The position numbers were made by a program, and so were the translations under genes. Below are positions 44,447-55,679 of a stretch of DNA of 64,000 nucleotides, in pieces (the stretch's first letter is position 1; every line of letters starts with the position of its first letter). Source of the stretch: RPQJ01 sp963777725 (GTDB taxonomy: Bacteria; Pseudomonadota; Gammaproteobacteria; Steroidobacterales; Steroidobacteraceae); assembly GCA_963777725.1 (NCBI GenBank), contig CAVZRR010000020.1:372001-436000 (forward strand), given 5' to 3'. The notes under the pieces were generated by a model. That model worked only from the letters and a program-made list of their open reading frames with translations, ran no database searches and was not told the DNA's origin.

Positions 44447-44883
44447 TCTCGGTCACGGTACTCGTCGTCGTCGTCGTCGTAGTCTTCGTCTTCGTCGTCG
44501 TCCCAGTCGTCGTCGTCCTCGTCCTCGTCGAGATCGTCGAGGTCGTCCTCGTCGTCTTCCTCGTCCTCATCGGCGTCGTCTTCGCTGTCGTCCACCCAGC
44601 CTTCCGGCTCGGTGGCCAGCTCGAGATCGAGCTCGTTCCAGGCGTCCACGTCGATGTCCTCGATTTCGCCATCGAGCCACTGGATGCGGACCAGGATCTC
44701 GTCCGGATCCACGCTGACGACCTTGAACAGCTCCTCGCGGTCCAGGTCTTCGTACCATCGGCCCTTTTCCGGGTCGTAATCGCGGCTCACGCGGGGGTCC
44801 TCGGCGGGAATTTCGGGAATCTTGGCTGGATCAGCGTACGAACAACTATACGGTCCGCTCACGACGGCAGGCAACCGGAACAC
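44443..44883 (-). CDS. acidic-tailed hypothetical protein (DUF6763-like core)
   Basis: The protein of about 146 residues has a compact core (KGRWYEDLDREELFKVVSVD, then VRIQWLDGEIEDIDVDAWNE) like small DUF6763-type proteins, and a C-terminal tail of about 50 residues made almost only of Asp and Glu. The GTG at 44883 is uncertain: no ribosome site is seen and the first 18 residues look unconserved. It is translationally coupled to the GNAT gene. Function unknown; the tail may bind basic proteins or metal ions. Confidence 0.7.
   Translation of the reverse strand: MFRLPAVVSGPYSCSYADPAKIPEIPAEDPRVSRDYDPEKGRWYEDLDREELFKVVSVDPDEILVRIQWLDGEIEDIDVDAWNELDLELATEPEGWVDDSEDDADEDEEDDEDDLDDLDEDEDDDDWDDDEDEDYDDDDDEYRDRE
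44461..44590. repeat. GTC/GTCCTC-type trinucleotide tract
   Basis: Imperfect GTC, TTC and CTC trinucleotide repeats encode the Asp/Glu tail of the acidic protein in the minus frame. Because units are codon-sized, length changes would keep the frame. Confidence 0.85.
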
Positions 44884-44950
44884 ACTTACGGTAGACCGGC
44901 TGTCCCTCGCGTAAAATCGATCCCAAGGTAACGAACAGGAAGGCTAGACC

Positions 44951-46746
<1,796 letters not shown>

Positions 46747-46750
<4 letters not shown>

Positions 46751-47883
46751 CCCCCGGGGCCGTGGCTGGCGGATCGCGCCTCGCTGCGGCCCGACGGGTC
46801 GTCGTCAAGGTCGGTTCGGCGCTGCTGGTCGAGAAATCGACCGGCAGCGTCAATCGCGCCTGGCTGGAATCACTGGCCGGCGACGTCGCGCGGCTGCGGT
46901 CGCGCGGCCAGGAAGTCGTGCTCGTCTCCTCGGGCGCCATCGCGCTCGGGCGACGCGAGCTCGGCCTGCCGCCCGGCAAGCTCAAGCTCGAGGAGAGCCA
47001 GGCTGCGGCGGCCGTCGGCCAGATCCGCCTCGCCCACGCCTGGAAGGAAGTGCTGGGACAGGGCGGCTTCACGGTCGCGCAGGTGTTGCTGACGCTGGGC
47101 GACACCGAGCAGCGCCGCCGCTACCTCAATGCGCGCAATACGCTGACCGCGCTGCTGCGCCTGGGCGCGATCCCGGTCATCAACGAGAACGACACGGTGG
47201 CGACCGCCGAGATCCGCTACGGCGACAACGACCGGCTGGCGGCCCGGGTCTCGCAGATGGTGAGCGCCGACTGCGTGGTGCTGCTCTCCGACGTCGACGG
47301 CCTCTACACGGCCGATCCGACGCGCGCGTCCGGCGCCGAGTTCATCGCCGAGGTGCCACGGATCACGGCCGAGATCGAGGCCATGGCCGGTGGATCGGCT
47401 TCGGACGTCGGCTCCGGCGGCATGGCCACCAAGGTCATGGCCGCGAAGATCGCCGTCGCGGCGGGCTGCAGTCTCTGCATCGCCGCGGGTCGCGAGATGC
47501 ACCCGCTCGAACGCATCGAGTCGGGCGCGCGCTGCACGTGGTTCGTCGCGGATGCGTCTCCGGTCACGGTGCGCAAGCAGTGGATCGCCGGCATGCTGCA
47601 GCCCGGCGGCGAGCTGACCGTGGACGCCGGCGCCGCGCGCGCGCTGCGCGAGGGCAAGAGCCTGCTGCCCGCGGGCGTGGTGCGCGTGGCCGGACGCTTC
47701 GATCGCGGCGATGCCGTCGTGGTGCGCGACCCGGGCGGGCTCGAAATCGCCCGCGGCCTGGCCGCATACTCGAGCCTGGACGCCGAGCGGATCTGCGGTC
47801 GGCGCAGCGCCGAGCTCGAGGGCCTGCTCGGCTACCGCGGGCGCGACGAGATGATTCACCGCGACGACCTGGTGCTCACTTGA
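46747..47883 (+). CDS. proB: glutamate 5-kinase
   Basis: This 378-residue enzyme phosphorylates glutamate in the first step of proline synthesis. The kinase domain has VVVKVGSALLV, LVSSGAIALGRRELG, INENDTVAT and GDNDRLAARVSQM; a C-terminal PUA domain (about 280-375) is present, as in E. coli ProB. It overlaps the acyl-CoA dehydrogenase stop (ATGA) and is coupled to proA. Confidence 0.95.
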
Positions 47884-49148
47884 TCATCGAGGACATCGAG
47901 AAGCTGCTCGCGCCCATCGGCCGCGCGGCGGTCGCGGCTGCCGAGGTACTGGCGCGGGCGACCACAGAGCAAAAGAACGCCGCTCTCGAAGCGGCGGCGC
48001 AGGCCTTGCGTCGGGGTCGGAACGAGATCCTCGCCGCCAACGCGCAGGACCTCGAGGTGGCCAGGACCCGCGGACTCGCGGCCGCGATGATCGACCGCCT
48101 GGCGCTCGACGCGGCGCGCGTGGAGGCCATGGCGCGCGGCGTCGAGGAAATCGCGCGGCTGGCCGACCCGGTCGGTACCGTGCTTGCGGAGTGGGAGCGC
48201 CCGAACGGGCTGCGCATCCAGCGCGTGCGGGTGCCGCTGGGCGTGATCGGCATCATCTACGAGAGCCGCCCGAACGTGACCTGCGACGCCGGCGCGCTGT
48301 GCCTCAAGTCGGGCAACGCGGCGATCCTGCGCGGCGGCAGCGAAAGCCATCGCTCCAGCACCGCGATCCACGCCTGCCTGGCAGACGGGCTGCGCGCCGC
48401 GGGCCTGCCCGAGGCCTGCATCCAGCTCGTGCCGACGACCGACCGCGCCGCCGTCGGCTACATGCTGGCCGGCATGACCGACTGGATCGACGTGATCGTG
48501 CCGCGGGGTGGCAAGAGCCTCGTCGCGCGCGTCCAGCAGGAAGCGCGCGTGCCGGTCATCGGCCACCTCGAGGGCAACTGTCACGTCTACGTCGATCGTG
48601 CGGCGGACCTCAACATGGCGCGCGCGATCGTCCTGAACGCCAAGCTGCGCCGCACCGGAATCTGCGGCGCTGCCGAGACGCTGCTGGTGGACGCGGCCTG
48701 CGTCGAGACGCACCTGGCGCCGCTCGTGCGCGCGCTGCTCGACGCGGGCTGCGAGGTGCGCGGCGACGCGACCGTGCGCTCGGTCGATTCGCGCGTGCGT
48801 GCTGCGACCGAGGACGACTGGTACACGGAATATCTCGACGCAGTGATTGCCGCGAAGGTCGTCGCTGGCGTCGACGATGCAGTCGCGCACATCGCGCGCT
48901 ACGGCTCGGCGCACACCGAGTCGATCGTCACCGAGGATCCGGTGGCGGCCGAGCAGTTCCTGTCGCGGGTCGACAGCGCGATCGTGCTGCACAACGCGTC
49001 GACGCAGTTCGCGGACGGGGGCGAGTTCGGCATGGGCGCGGAGATCGGCATCTCCACCGATCGCTTCCACGCGCGCGGGCCCGTGGGCGTCGAGCAGTTG
49101 ACCAGCTACAAGTACGTGGTGCGCGGCACCGGGCAGGTGCGGCCCTGA
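47880..49148 (+). CDS. proA: glutamate-5-semialdehyde dehydrogenase
   Basis: This 422-residue enzyme reduces glutamyl phosphate to glutamate semialdehyde with NADPH. Motifs are VIYESRPNVTCDAGALCLKS-type, ILRGGSESHRSS, VPRGGKSL and LRRTGICGAAETLLVD with the catalytic Cys. No ATG lies near the conserved N-terminus; the best start is the TTG at 47880, overlapping the proB stop (TTGA). The protein then begins IIEDIEKLLAPIGRAA. Confidence 0.93.
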   Translation: MIIEDIEKLLAPIGRAAVAAAEVLARATTEQKNAALEAAAQALRRGRNEILAANAQDLEVARTRGLAAAMIDRLALDAARVEAMARGVEEIARLADPVGTVLAEWERPNGLRIQRVRVPLGVIGIIYESRPNVTCDAGALCLKSGNAAILRGGSESHRSSTAIHACLADGLRAAGLPEACIQLVPTTDRAAVGYMLAGMTDWIDVIVPRGGKSLVARVQQEARVPVIGHLEGNCHVYVDRAADLNMARAIVLNAKLRRTGICGAAETLLVDAACVETHLAPLVRALLDAGCEVRGDATVRSVDSRVRAATEDDWYTEYLDAVIAAKVVAGVDDAVAHIARYGSAHTESIVTEDPVAAEQFLSRVDSAIVLHNASTQFADGGEFGMGAEIGISTDRFHARGPVGVEQLTSYKYVVRGTGQVRP

Positions 49149-49321
49149 TGGAGTTCAGCCCGTATTGGCCGTCCGTCAGCATCCTCTTCCTGGGGATCGT
49201 GCTGATCGCCGTCGGTTTCTCGCTGCGCAGCAGGGGCTACGGCGTCTTCCTGCTCTGGATCGGGCAGGCGCTGATGGTGGGCCTGATCGTGTTCCACATC
49301 CTGCGAGCCGTGTCGCAGTGA
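49148..49321 (+). CDS. 57-residue two-helix membrane protein
   Basis: The ATG overlaps the proA stop by one base (TGATG). Two hydrophobic segments (about 9-26 and 34-53) are separated by a short basic turn (RSRG). It is probably an inner-membrane peptide. I do not recognise the family; the tight coupling argues that it is translated. Confidence 0.6.
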   Translation: MEFSPYWPSVSILFLGIVLIAVGFSLRSRGYGVFLLWIGQALMVGLIVFHILRAVSQ

Positions 49322-49346
49322 GCGCCCGCGGGCGTTCCTGCGCGCC

Positions 49347-50498
49347 TCAGGAGCGCAGCGCGGCGAGCCCGCCCCGGAGCGAATAGACGTCGGACTGGCC
49401 GAGCGAACGCAGGTGCTCGGTGAGCGACAGGCTGCGCACGCCATGGGCGCAGATGATCAGGTAGCGACCCTGGGCCGGGAACTGCGCCCGGCCGTTGACG
49501 AGATCGCTGAGCGGCAGGTGCAGCGGGATCGAAGCGTGCGGCGGATCGAAGCCGCGCTCCCAGGCCTCGCGGATATCGACCAGTTCGAGCCCGGACTCGA
49601 ACGCAGCGGCCAGCGAGACGAACTCGAGCTCGATCGGGGCTGCATCCGGCGCATCGGCTGACGCCCCGGCGAGGTGGCTGCAAACGGGGTCACGCCGGGC
49701 CGACACTCGGCGCGTCTGCAGCGTGAGCAGGTCCACCATGACGAGTGCCGGACTCGAGCCCGCGTGGAGGCCAAGGATCAGTTGCAATGCCTGCATGGCC
49801 TGCATCGCGCCGAGTGTCGCCGGCACGGGCCCGAGCACCCCGGCCTCGGCGCAGTTGCCCACCAGGCCATCCCGCGGTGCGGCCGGCCACAGGCAACGCA
49901 GGCACGGCCAGTCCGGCTCCGGTCGATAGACCTGCAACTGTCCTTCGTACTGGTGGACGCTGGCGAATACCGCAGGCTTGCCGGCACGGACCACGGCGTC
50001 GTTGACGAGAAACTTGGCGCGGAAGTTGTCCGTGCACTCGACGACGAGGTCGTAGCCCGCGACCAGTTCGTCGATGTTGTCGCGCGTCGCGTGCGAGGCA
50101 ATCGCATCGACCTGCGTGTCGCGATTGAGCATGGCAAGCCTCGCGGCGGCCACTTCGGCCTTGGCACGGCCGACGTCCGCGATGCCGTAGAGCGGCTGGC
50201 GGTGCAGGTTGCTCGCCTCGACGTGATCGCCATCGAGGATGCCGATGCGGCCGACGCCGGCCGCGGCGAGATACTGCAGCACGGGCACGCCGAGGCCGCC
50301 TGCGCCGACGACCAGCACGGAGGCAGCCGCGAGCTTCGCCTGTCCGGTCGCACCCACCTCGGGCAGCGCGACCTGCCTGGAGTAATCGTGCTCGAAGGCG
50401 CGCGCGGATTCGGCGGGCGCGTGAGCATGAGCCTGCGCGATGATCGTGATCGTGCGCGGCGGCCGCGCAGCGCTCGCAGTTGACCCAGCCGGAGTCAC
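49347..50498 (-). CDS. moeB: MoeB/ThiF-type adenylyltransferase with rhodanese domain
   Basis: This part activates the C-terminal glycine of MoaD by adenylation. The ThiF core has VVGAGGLGVPVLQYLA, GDHVEASNLHRQPLYG and the catalytic-Cys segment VGNCAEAGVLGPV. A zinc CxxC (CLRC) is present, but the second pair reads CSH instead of CxxC. A C-terminal rhodanese domain (about 290-383) carries the active loop CAHGVRS. The nearest possible start in this frame is a GTG at 50498, inside moaE. No ATG fits, and the moaE frame has no stop here, so the two are probably one fused gene broken by one surplus base near 50437-50442. Confidence 0.8.
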   Translation of the reverse strand: MTPAGSTASAARPPRTITIIAQAHAHAPAESARAFEHDYSRQVALPEVGATGQAKLAAASVLVVGAGGLGVPVLQYLAAAGVGRIGILDGDHVEASNLHRQPLYGIADVGRAKAEVAAARLAMLNRDTQVDAIASHATRDNIDELVAGYDLVVECTDNFRAKFLVNDAVVRAGKPAVFASVHQYEGQLQVYRPEPDWPCLRCLWPAAPRDGLVGNCAEAGVLGPVPATLGAMQAMQALQLILGLHAGSSPALVMVDLLTLQTRRVSARRDPVCSHLAGASADAPDAAPIELEFVSLAAAFESGLELVDIREAWERGFDPPHASIPLHLPLSDLVNGRAQFPAQGRYLIICAHGVRSLSLTEHLRSLGQSDVYSLRGGLAALRS

Positions 50499-50886
50499 CG
50501 TCCGTGTAATGCTCCTTCTTCCAGATCGGCACGCGGTGCTTCACTTCGTCGATGATGTAGCGGCAGGCCGCGAAGGCCTCGCCGCGGTGCGCCGAGCTGA
50601 CGCCCACCCAGACGGCGAGGTCGCCGATGTCGAGCGAGCCGACGCGATGCACGCAGGCGGCCCGCGACACGCCGAAGCGCGCCACGGCGTCGGCGACGAT
50701 GCGTTCGCCTTCCTTGATCGCGAGCGCCTCGAACGCCTCGTACTCCAGTCGCTCGACGCGGCGGCCTTCGTTGTGGTCGCGCACCCAGCCCTCGAAGCTC
50801 GCATAGCCGCCCGAGGCCGGATCGGCCAGCTCGGCACGATGGCGCTGCGGATCGAGCGGCTCGCTGCTGAAGGTGAACGCGCGCAT
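50433..50886 (-). CDS. moaE: molybdopterin synthase catalytic subunit MoaE (fused to MoeB, frame broken)
   Basis: The MoaE domain (about 1-145) transfers MoaD sulfur to precursor Z to make molybdopterin. Motifs are GGYASFEGWVRDHNEGRRV, AFEALAIKEGERI, CVHRVGSLDIGDLAVWVGV and PIWKKEHYTDGDSGWVN, with the catalytic Lys. The frame does not stop after the domain: it stays open to 49690. Removing one base near 50440 joins it to MoeB through a His-rich linker HDHDHAQAHAHAPAES. The ATG at 50886 overlaps the moaD stop. The end given is where the frames should switch. Confidence 0.82.
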
Positions 50887-51128
50887 CAGCCGCCCGCGAC
50901 GGGGGGAATGAACACGATCCGGTCGCCGGCCCCGAGTCGCCGCGACCAGTCCGCAAACTCGTCGTTGATCGCGACGCGCAGCATCGAGCGCGGCAGGTCG
51001 AAAGGATGGCGCGTGGCCAGTTCGTCGTAGAGTTCCGCCGCCGTCGCCGCCGCCGTAGCTACCGTCTCGTGGCTGAGCCCGGCTCGCTCGCGCAACACCG
51101 CGAAGTACTGCACGTGGACGTCGATCAT
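50886..51128 (-). CDS. moaD: molybdopterin synthase sulfur carrier MoaD
   Basis: This 80-residue ubiquitin-like sulfur carrier ends in the diagnostic GG (PPVAGG), which MoeB adenylates and which is then thiocarboxylated. It starts VQYFAVLRERAGLSHETV after a short lead. Its ATG overlaps the moaC stop by one base (TGATG) and its stop overlaps the moaE ATG. Confidence 0.93.
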   Translation of the reverse strand: MIDVHVQYFAVLRERAGLSHETVATAAATAAELYDELATRHPFDLPRSMLRVAINDEFADWSRRLGAGDRIVFIPPVAGG

Positions 51129-51604
51129 CACGCCGCCACGTCGCGCTTGCCGCCGCGCTTTTCGAGCAGTCGCAGCTCGGCCACGACGATCTCGTGCGAC
51201 AGCGCCTTGCACATGTCGTAGATCGTCAGCGCGGCGACTGCCGCGCCGGTGAGCGCCTCCATCTCGACGCCGGTCTTGTGGTGCACGCTGACCGAGCAGC
51301 GCACTTCGGCTTCGGCACGCTCGTTCATGTCGATCTCGATGCGACAATTCTCGATGCCGAGCGGATGGCAGAACGGGATCAGCTCGTGCGTGCGCTTTGC
51401 CGCCATGACGCCCGCGATGATGGCCGTGTGGAAGACGGGCCCCTTGCTGGTCTCGAAGCCCGCCTCGCGCAGGGCCTCGGCCACGGGCGCCGGAAAGCGC
51501 ACGAGCGCCTGGGCCACTGCGGTGCGATGCGTGACCACCTTGCCGCCGACGTCAACCATGGCGGGCTGGCGCTGCGCGTCGACGTGCGTGAATTCGTGCG
51601 TCAT
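51128..51604 (-). CDS. moaC: cyclic pyranopterin monophosphate synthase MoaC
   Basis: This 158-residue enzyme makes cyclic pyranopterin monophosphate from the MoaA product. Motifs are MVDVGGKVVTHRTAVA, AAKRTHELIPFCHPLGI and GVEMEALTGAAVAALTIYDMC. The ATG overlaps the moaA stop (ATGA, 51601-51604). Confidence 0.95.
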   Translation of the reverse strand: MTHEFTHVDAQRQPAMVDVGGKVVTHRTAVAQALVRFPAPVAEALREAGFETSKGPVFHTAIIAGVMAAKRTHELIPFCHPLGIENCRIEIDMNERAEAEVRCSVSVHHKTGVEMEALTGAAVAALTIYDMCKALSHEIVVAELRLLEKRGGKRDVAA

Positions 51605-52665
51605 CCGCCGATGTAGTGCATTTCGATCTTGTGGAGCGTCTGCTGCTGGCGCAACTCGCTGCGGCGCTCACTGTAGCGATCGTCACGGCGCGCCCAGGCG
51701 CCTCGCAGCAGGTCGAGCAACTCGTCGTCCGTCGCGCCGGCCCGCAGTGGAGCGCGCAGGTCCGTGCCTGCCGTCGCGAACAGGCACGTGTAGAGCACCC
51801 CTTCGGACGAGAGCCGCGCCCGGCTGCAGGCACCGCAGAACGGCGCGCTCACGGACGAGATGAAGCCGATCTCGCCGGCGCCGTCGTCGTACCGGTACCG
51901 CTCGGCGACCTCGCCGCGGTAGTCACCCGGCCGGGCCGTGACGGCCCAACGCTCGCGGATTGCGGCCAGCAACTCCGCGGACGGCACGACCTCGTGCGGC
52001 TGCCAGGCGTTGCGATTGCCCACGTCCATGTACTCGATCAAGCGCACGATCACCGGCGTGCCGCGGAAGCGTTCGAGCAGCGGCAGCACCGTGTGGTCGT
52101 TGACGCCGCGGCGCACGACCACATTCACCTTGACGGGATGCAGTCCGGCGTCGAGCGCGGCCGCGATGCCCTCGAGCACCTGCTCGACGCCCCCGAAGCC
52201 GCCGCTCATGCTCGAGAACACGTCGGCGTCGAGCGTGTCGAGGCTGACCGTGACCCGGTGCAGGCCGTTGCCCTTGAGCTCGGCGGCGTGTTGCGCGAGC
52301 AGCACGCCGTTGGTCGTCAGCGCGAGGTCCTCGATGCCCTCGAGGATCGACAGTTCGGCGACGAGATCCGATAGGTCGGCGCGCAGCAGCGGCTCGCCGC
52401 CGGTGAGCCGGAGCTTGCGCACGCCGAGCGCGATGCCGGCTCGCGCAATCCGCACGATCTCCTCGAAGCCCAGCCGCTCCGTGGAGCGCAGGAATCGATA
52501 CCGATCGTGAAACGTCTCCTTCGGCATGCAGTACGGGCAACGGAAGTTGCAGCGGTCCATCACGGAGATGCGCAGGTCGTGCATCGGACGGCCGAGCCGA
52601 TCGCGCGCCCGGTCGGTCGCGGGGTGCGGGATAACGTTCCGGGCAGGGGGCAGGTCGGTCGTCAT
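51601..52665 (-). CDS. moaA: GTP 3',8-cyclase MoaA
   Basis: This 354-residue radical-SAM enzyme rearranges GTP in the first step of molybdenum cofactor synthesis. The N-terminal cluster motif is CNFRCPYC; the C-terminal cluster uses CGAC and the later Cys of VLYTC. The C-terminal GG (HYIGG), needed for activity in relatives, is kept. It is the first gene of the moaA-moaC-moaD-moaE/moeB operon. Cofactor use by nitrate reductase is likely, given the denitrification genes, but no such enzyme is in the window. Confidence 0.95.
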   Translation of the reverse strand: MTTDLPPARNVIPHPATDRARDRLGRPMHDLRISVMDRCNFRCPYCMPKETFHDRYRFLRSTERLGFEEIVRIARAGIALGVRKLRLTGGEPLLRADLSDLVAELSILEGIEDLALTTNGVLLAQHAAELKGNGLHRVTVSLDTLDADVFSSMSGGFGGVEQVLEGIAAALDAGLHPVKVNVVVRRGVNDHTVLPLLERFRGTPVIVRLIEYMDVGNRNAWQPHEVVPSAELLAAIRERWAVTARPGDYRGEVAERYRYDDGAGEIGFISSVSAPFCGACSRARLSSEGVLYTCLFATAGTDLRAPLRAGATDDELLDLLRGAWARRDDRYSERRSELRQQQTLHKIEMHYIGG

Positions 52666-52681
52666 GATCCGCGGCGCAGGG

Positions 52682-53062
52682 CTACTTCTTGTCCTTGGCG
52701 CCGAAGGCCTTGAGTTCCTCGCCCCAGCTGGCTGCAATCGCCTGCAGCTCGTCGAGCGCCGCGTTGTGCTTCTTGGCGTGCACGGACTCGACCGAGGCCT
52801 TTTTCTGCGTGTACTCCGGGTCCATGCTGTCGAGCGCCGCGAGGGACTCGGTCTTCTCCTGCTCGAGGCAGGGCAAGTAGACCTCCTGCACGTTCTTCGA
52901 GTACGCCTTGACCTCGCCCTGGGCCGCAAGCATCTCTTCCTTGGTCGCCTGGCTACCGTTCGGCAGTTTCTGCGGAGCCTGGGGATAGATGCAGGCCGCC
53001 TGGGCGCCGGCGCCGAGCGCGAGCATCAACGGCAGCATGATGATGGAGGTCGTGAGCTTCAT
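52682..53062 (-). CDS. exported hypothetical protein
   Basis: This 126-residue protein has a signal peptide (1-22, cleavage after AQA) and a charged helical mature part (about 45-125) rich in Lys, Glu and Ala; two Cys (C24 and one in YLPCLEQEK) could form a disulfide. I do not recognise the family. It lies 16 nt upstream of moaA on the same strand, but the content does not suggest a cofactor role. It is divergent from phhA. Confidence 0.7.
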   Translation of the reverse strand: MKLTTSIIMLPLMLALGAGAQAACIYPQAPQKLPNGSQATKEEMLAAQGEVKAYSKNVQEVYLPCLEQEKTESLAALDSMDPEYTQKKASVESVHAKKHNAALDELQAIAASWGEELKAFGAKDKK

Positions 53063-53167
53063 TGCGGATTCCTCTGCAGCCGGCGGGAAATGGAGGGCAA
53101 AACTATATCAGACGGTTGCCCGGGAGCGGCTATGCTTGGCCCCTCGAGTCGTCTGGAGTGCAGCGAG

Positions 53168-54022
53168 ATGACGGCAGCCGAACCGCCGGTGACCTTTGGC
53201 GCCAGCGCGCACGGGCTCCGGGGCAACTATGCCGGGATGCGCCCGGATTACACGGTCAGCCAGGACTACGCGGCCTACGCCTCCGAGCAGCAGGACCGCT
53301 GGCGCCGGCTCTATGCGCGGCAGATGCGTCTCGTGCCGGGCCGGGCCTGTGTCGAGTTCCTGCGCGTCGTGGATACGCTGGGTTACGCCGCCGGGATCCC
53401 GCGTTTCGACGAGGTGAACGAGCGCCTGGGCCGGGTGACCGGCTGGCAGGTCGTCGCGGTGCCCGGGCTGCTACCGGAGCCCGTCTTCTTCACCCATCTT
53501 GCGCATCGCCGCTTTCCAGTCACGGTCTGGCTGCGCGAGGAGCACGAGTTCGACTACATCGTCGAGCCCGACATCTTCCACGACTTTTTCGGCCACGTGC
53601 CGCTGCTGTTCGACCCGGTGTTCGCGGACTACATGCAGGCCTACGGGCAGGGCGGGCAGAAGGCCGATGGACTGCATGCGCTCGAGTACCTGGCGCGGCT
53701 GTACTGGTACACGGTCGAGTTCGGGCTGATCCGGACGGACGACGGCCCGCGCATCTACGGCGCCGGGATCCTGTCGTCGCCGAGCGAGATCGACCACGCA
53801 CTCGCAAGTCCCGAGCCACGGCGCATCGGCTTCGACCTGGGGCGCGTGATGCGCACGCGCTACAAGATCGACAGCTTCCAGCAGACGTACTTCGTGATCG
53901 ACGATTTCGCGCAGCTGTTCCGCGAGACCGCCCCCGATTTCACGCCGCTTTACCGGCAGATTGCGGCGCAGCCGCAGCTCGCCGCCGACGCGCTGCTGCC
54001 GCAGGATCGGGTGTACAGCTGA
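53168..54022 (+). CDS. phhA: phenylalanine 4-monooxygenase
   Basis: This 284-residue enzyme hydroxylates phenylalanine to tyrosine with O2 and a pterin. Non-haem iron ligands are the two His in FHDFFGHVPLL and the Glu in YWYTVEFGLI; the pterin region VPGLLPEPVFFTHLA is also present. It consists of the catalytic domain only, as usual in bacteria. The ATG at 53168 is preceded by GGAG. No pterin dehydratase (phhB) is adjacent. Confidence 0.95.
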   Translation: MTAAEPPVTFGASAHGLRGNYAGMRPDYTVSQDYAAYASEQQDRWRRLYARQMRLVPGRACVEFLRVVDTLGYAAGIPRFDEVNERLGRVTGWQVVAVPGLLPEPVFFTHLAHRRFPVTVWLREEHEFDYIVEPDIFHDFFGHVPLLFDPVFADYMQAYGQGGQKADGLHALEYLARLYWYTVEFGLIRTDDGPRIYGAGILSSPSEIDHALASPEPRRIGFDLGRVMRTRYKIDSFQQTYFVIDDFAQLFRETAPDFTPLYRQIAAQPQLAADALLPQDRVYS

Positions 54023-54126
54023 AGCGGGGGCCGTCCCGAGCCGTCCCGGTGGCGGCCGCAGGGGATTCTGGTGTCCAATGACGCCCCCCGGGCGGGATGC
54101 CCGGAGCGCTTCTGCAGAGGTCTACC

Positions 54127-55659
<1,533 letters not shown>

Positions 55660-55679
55660 CGCCGCGGACCCGCGGCGCG

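Noticed and set aside
44388..44672. Thr/Arg-rich frame on the minus strand
   Set aside because: It is an alternative-frame reading of the GTC trinucleotide tract inside the acidic protein gene.
51601..52929. Longer MoaA start
   Set aside because: It would run through the signal-peptide protein gene at 52682-53062; the ATG at 52665 fits MoaA.
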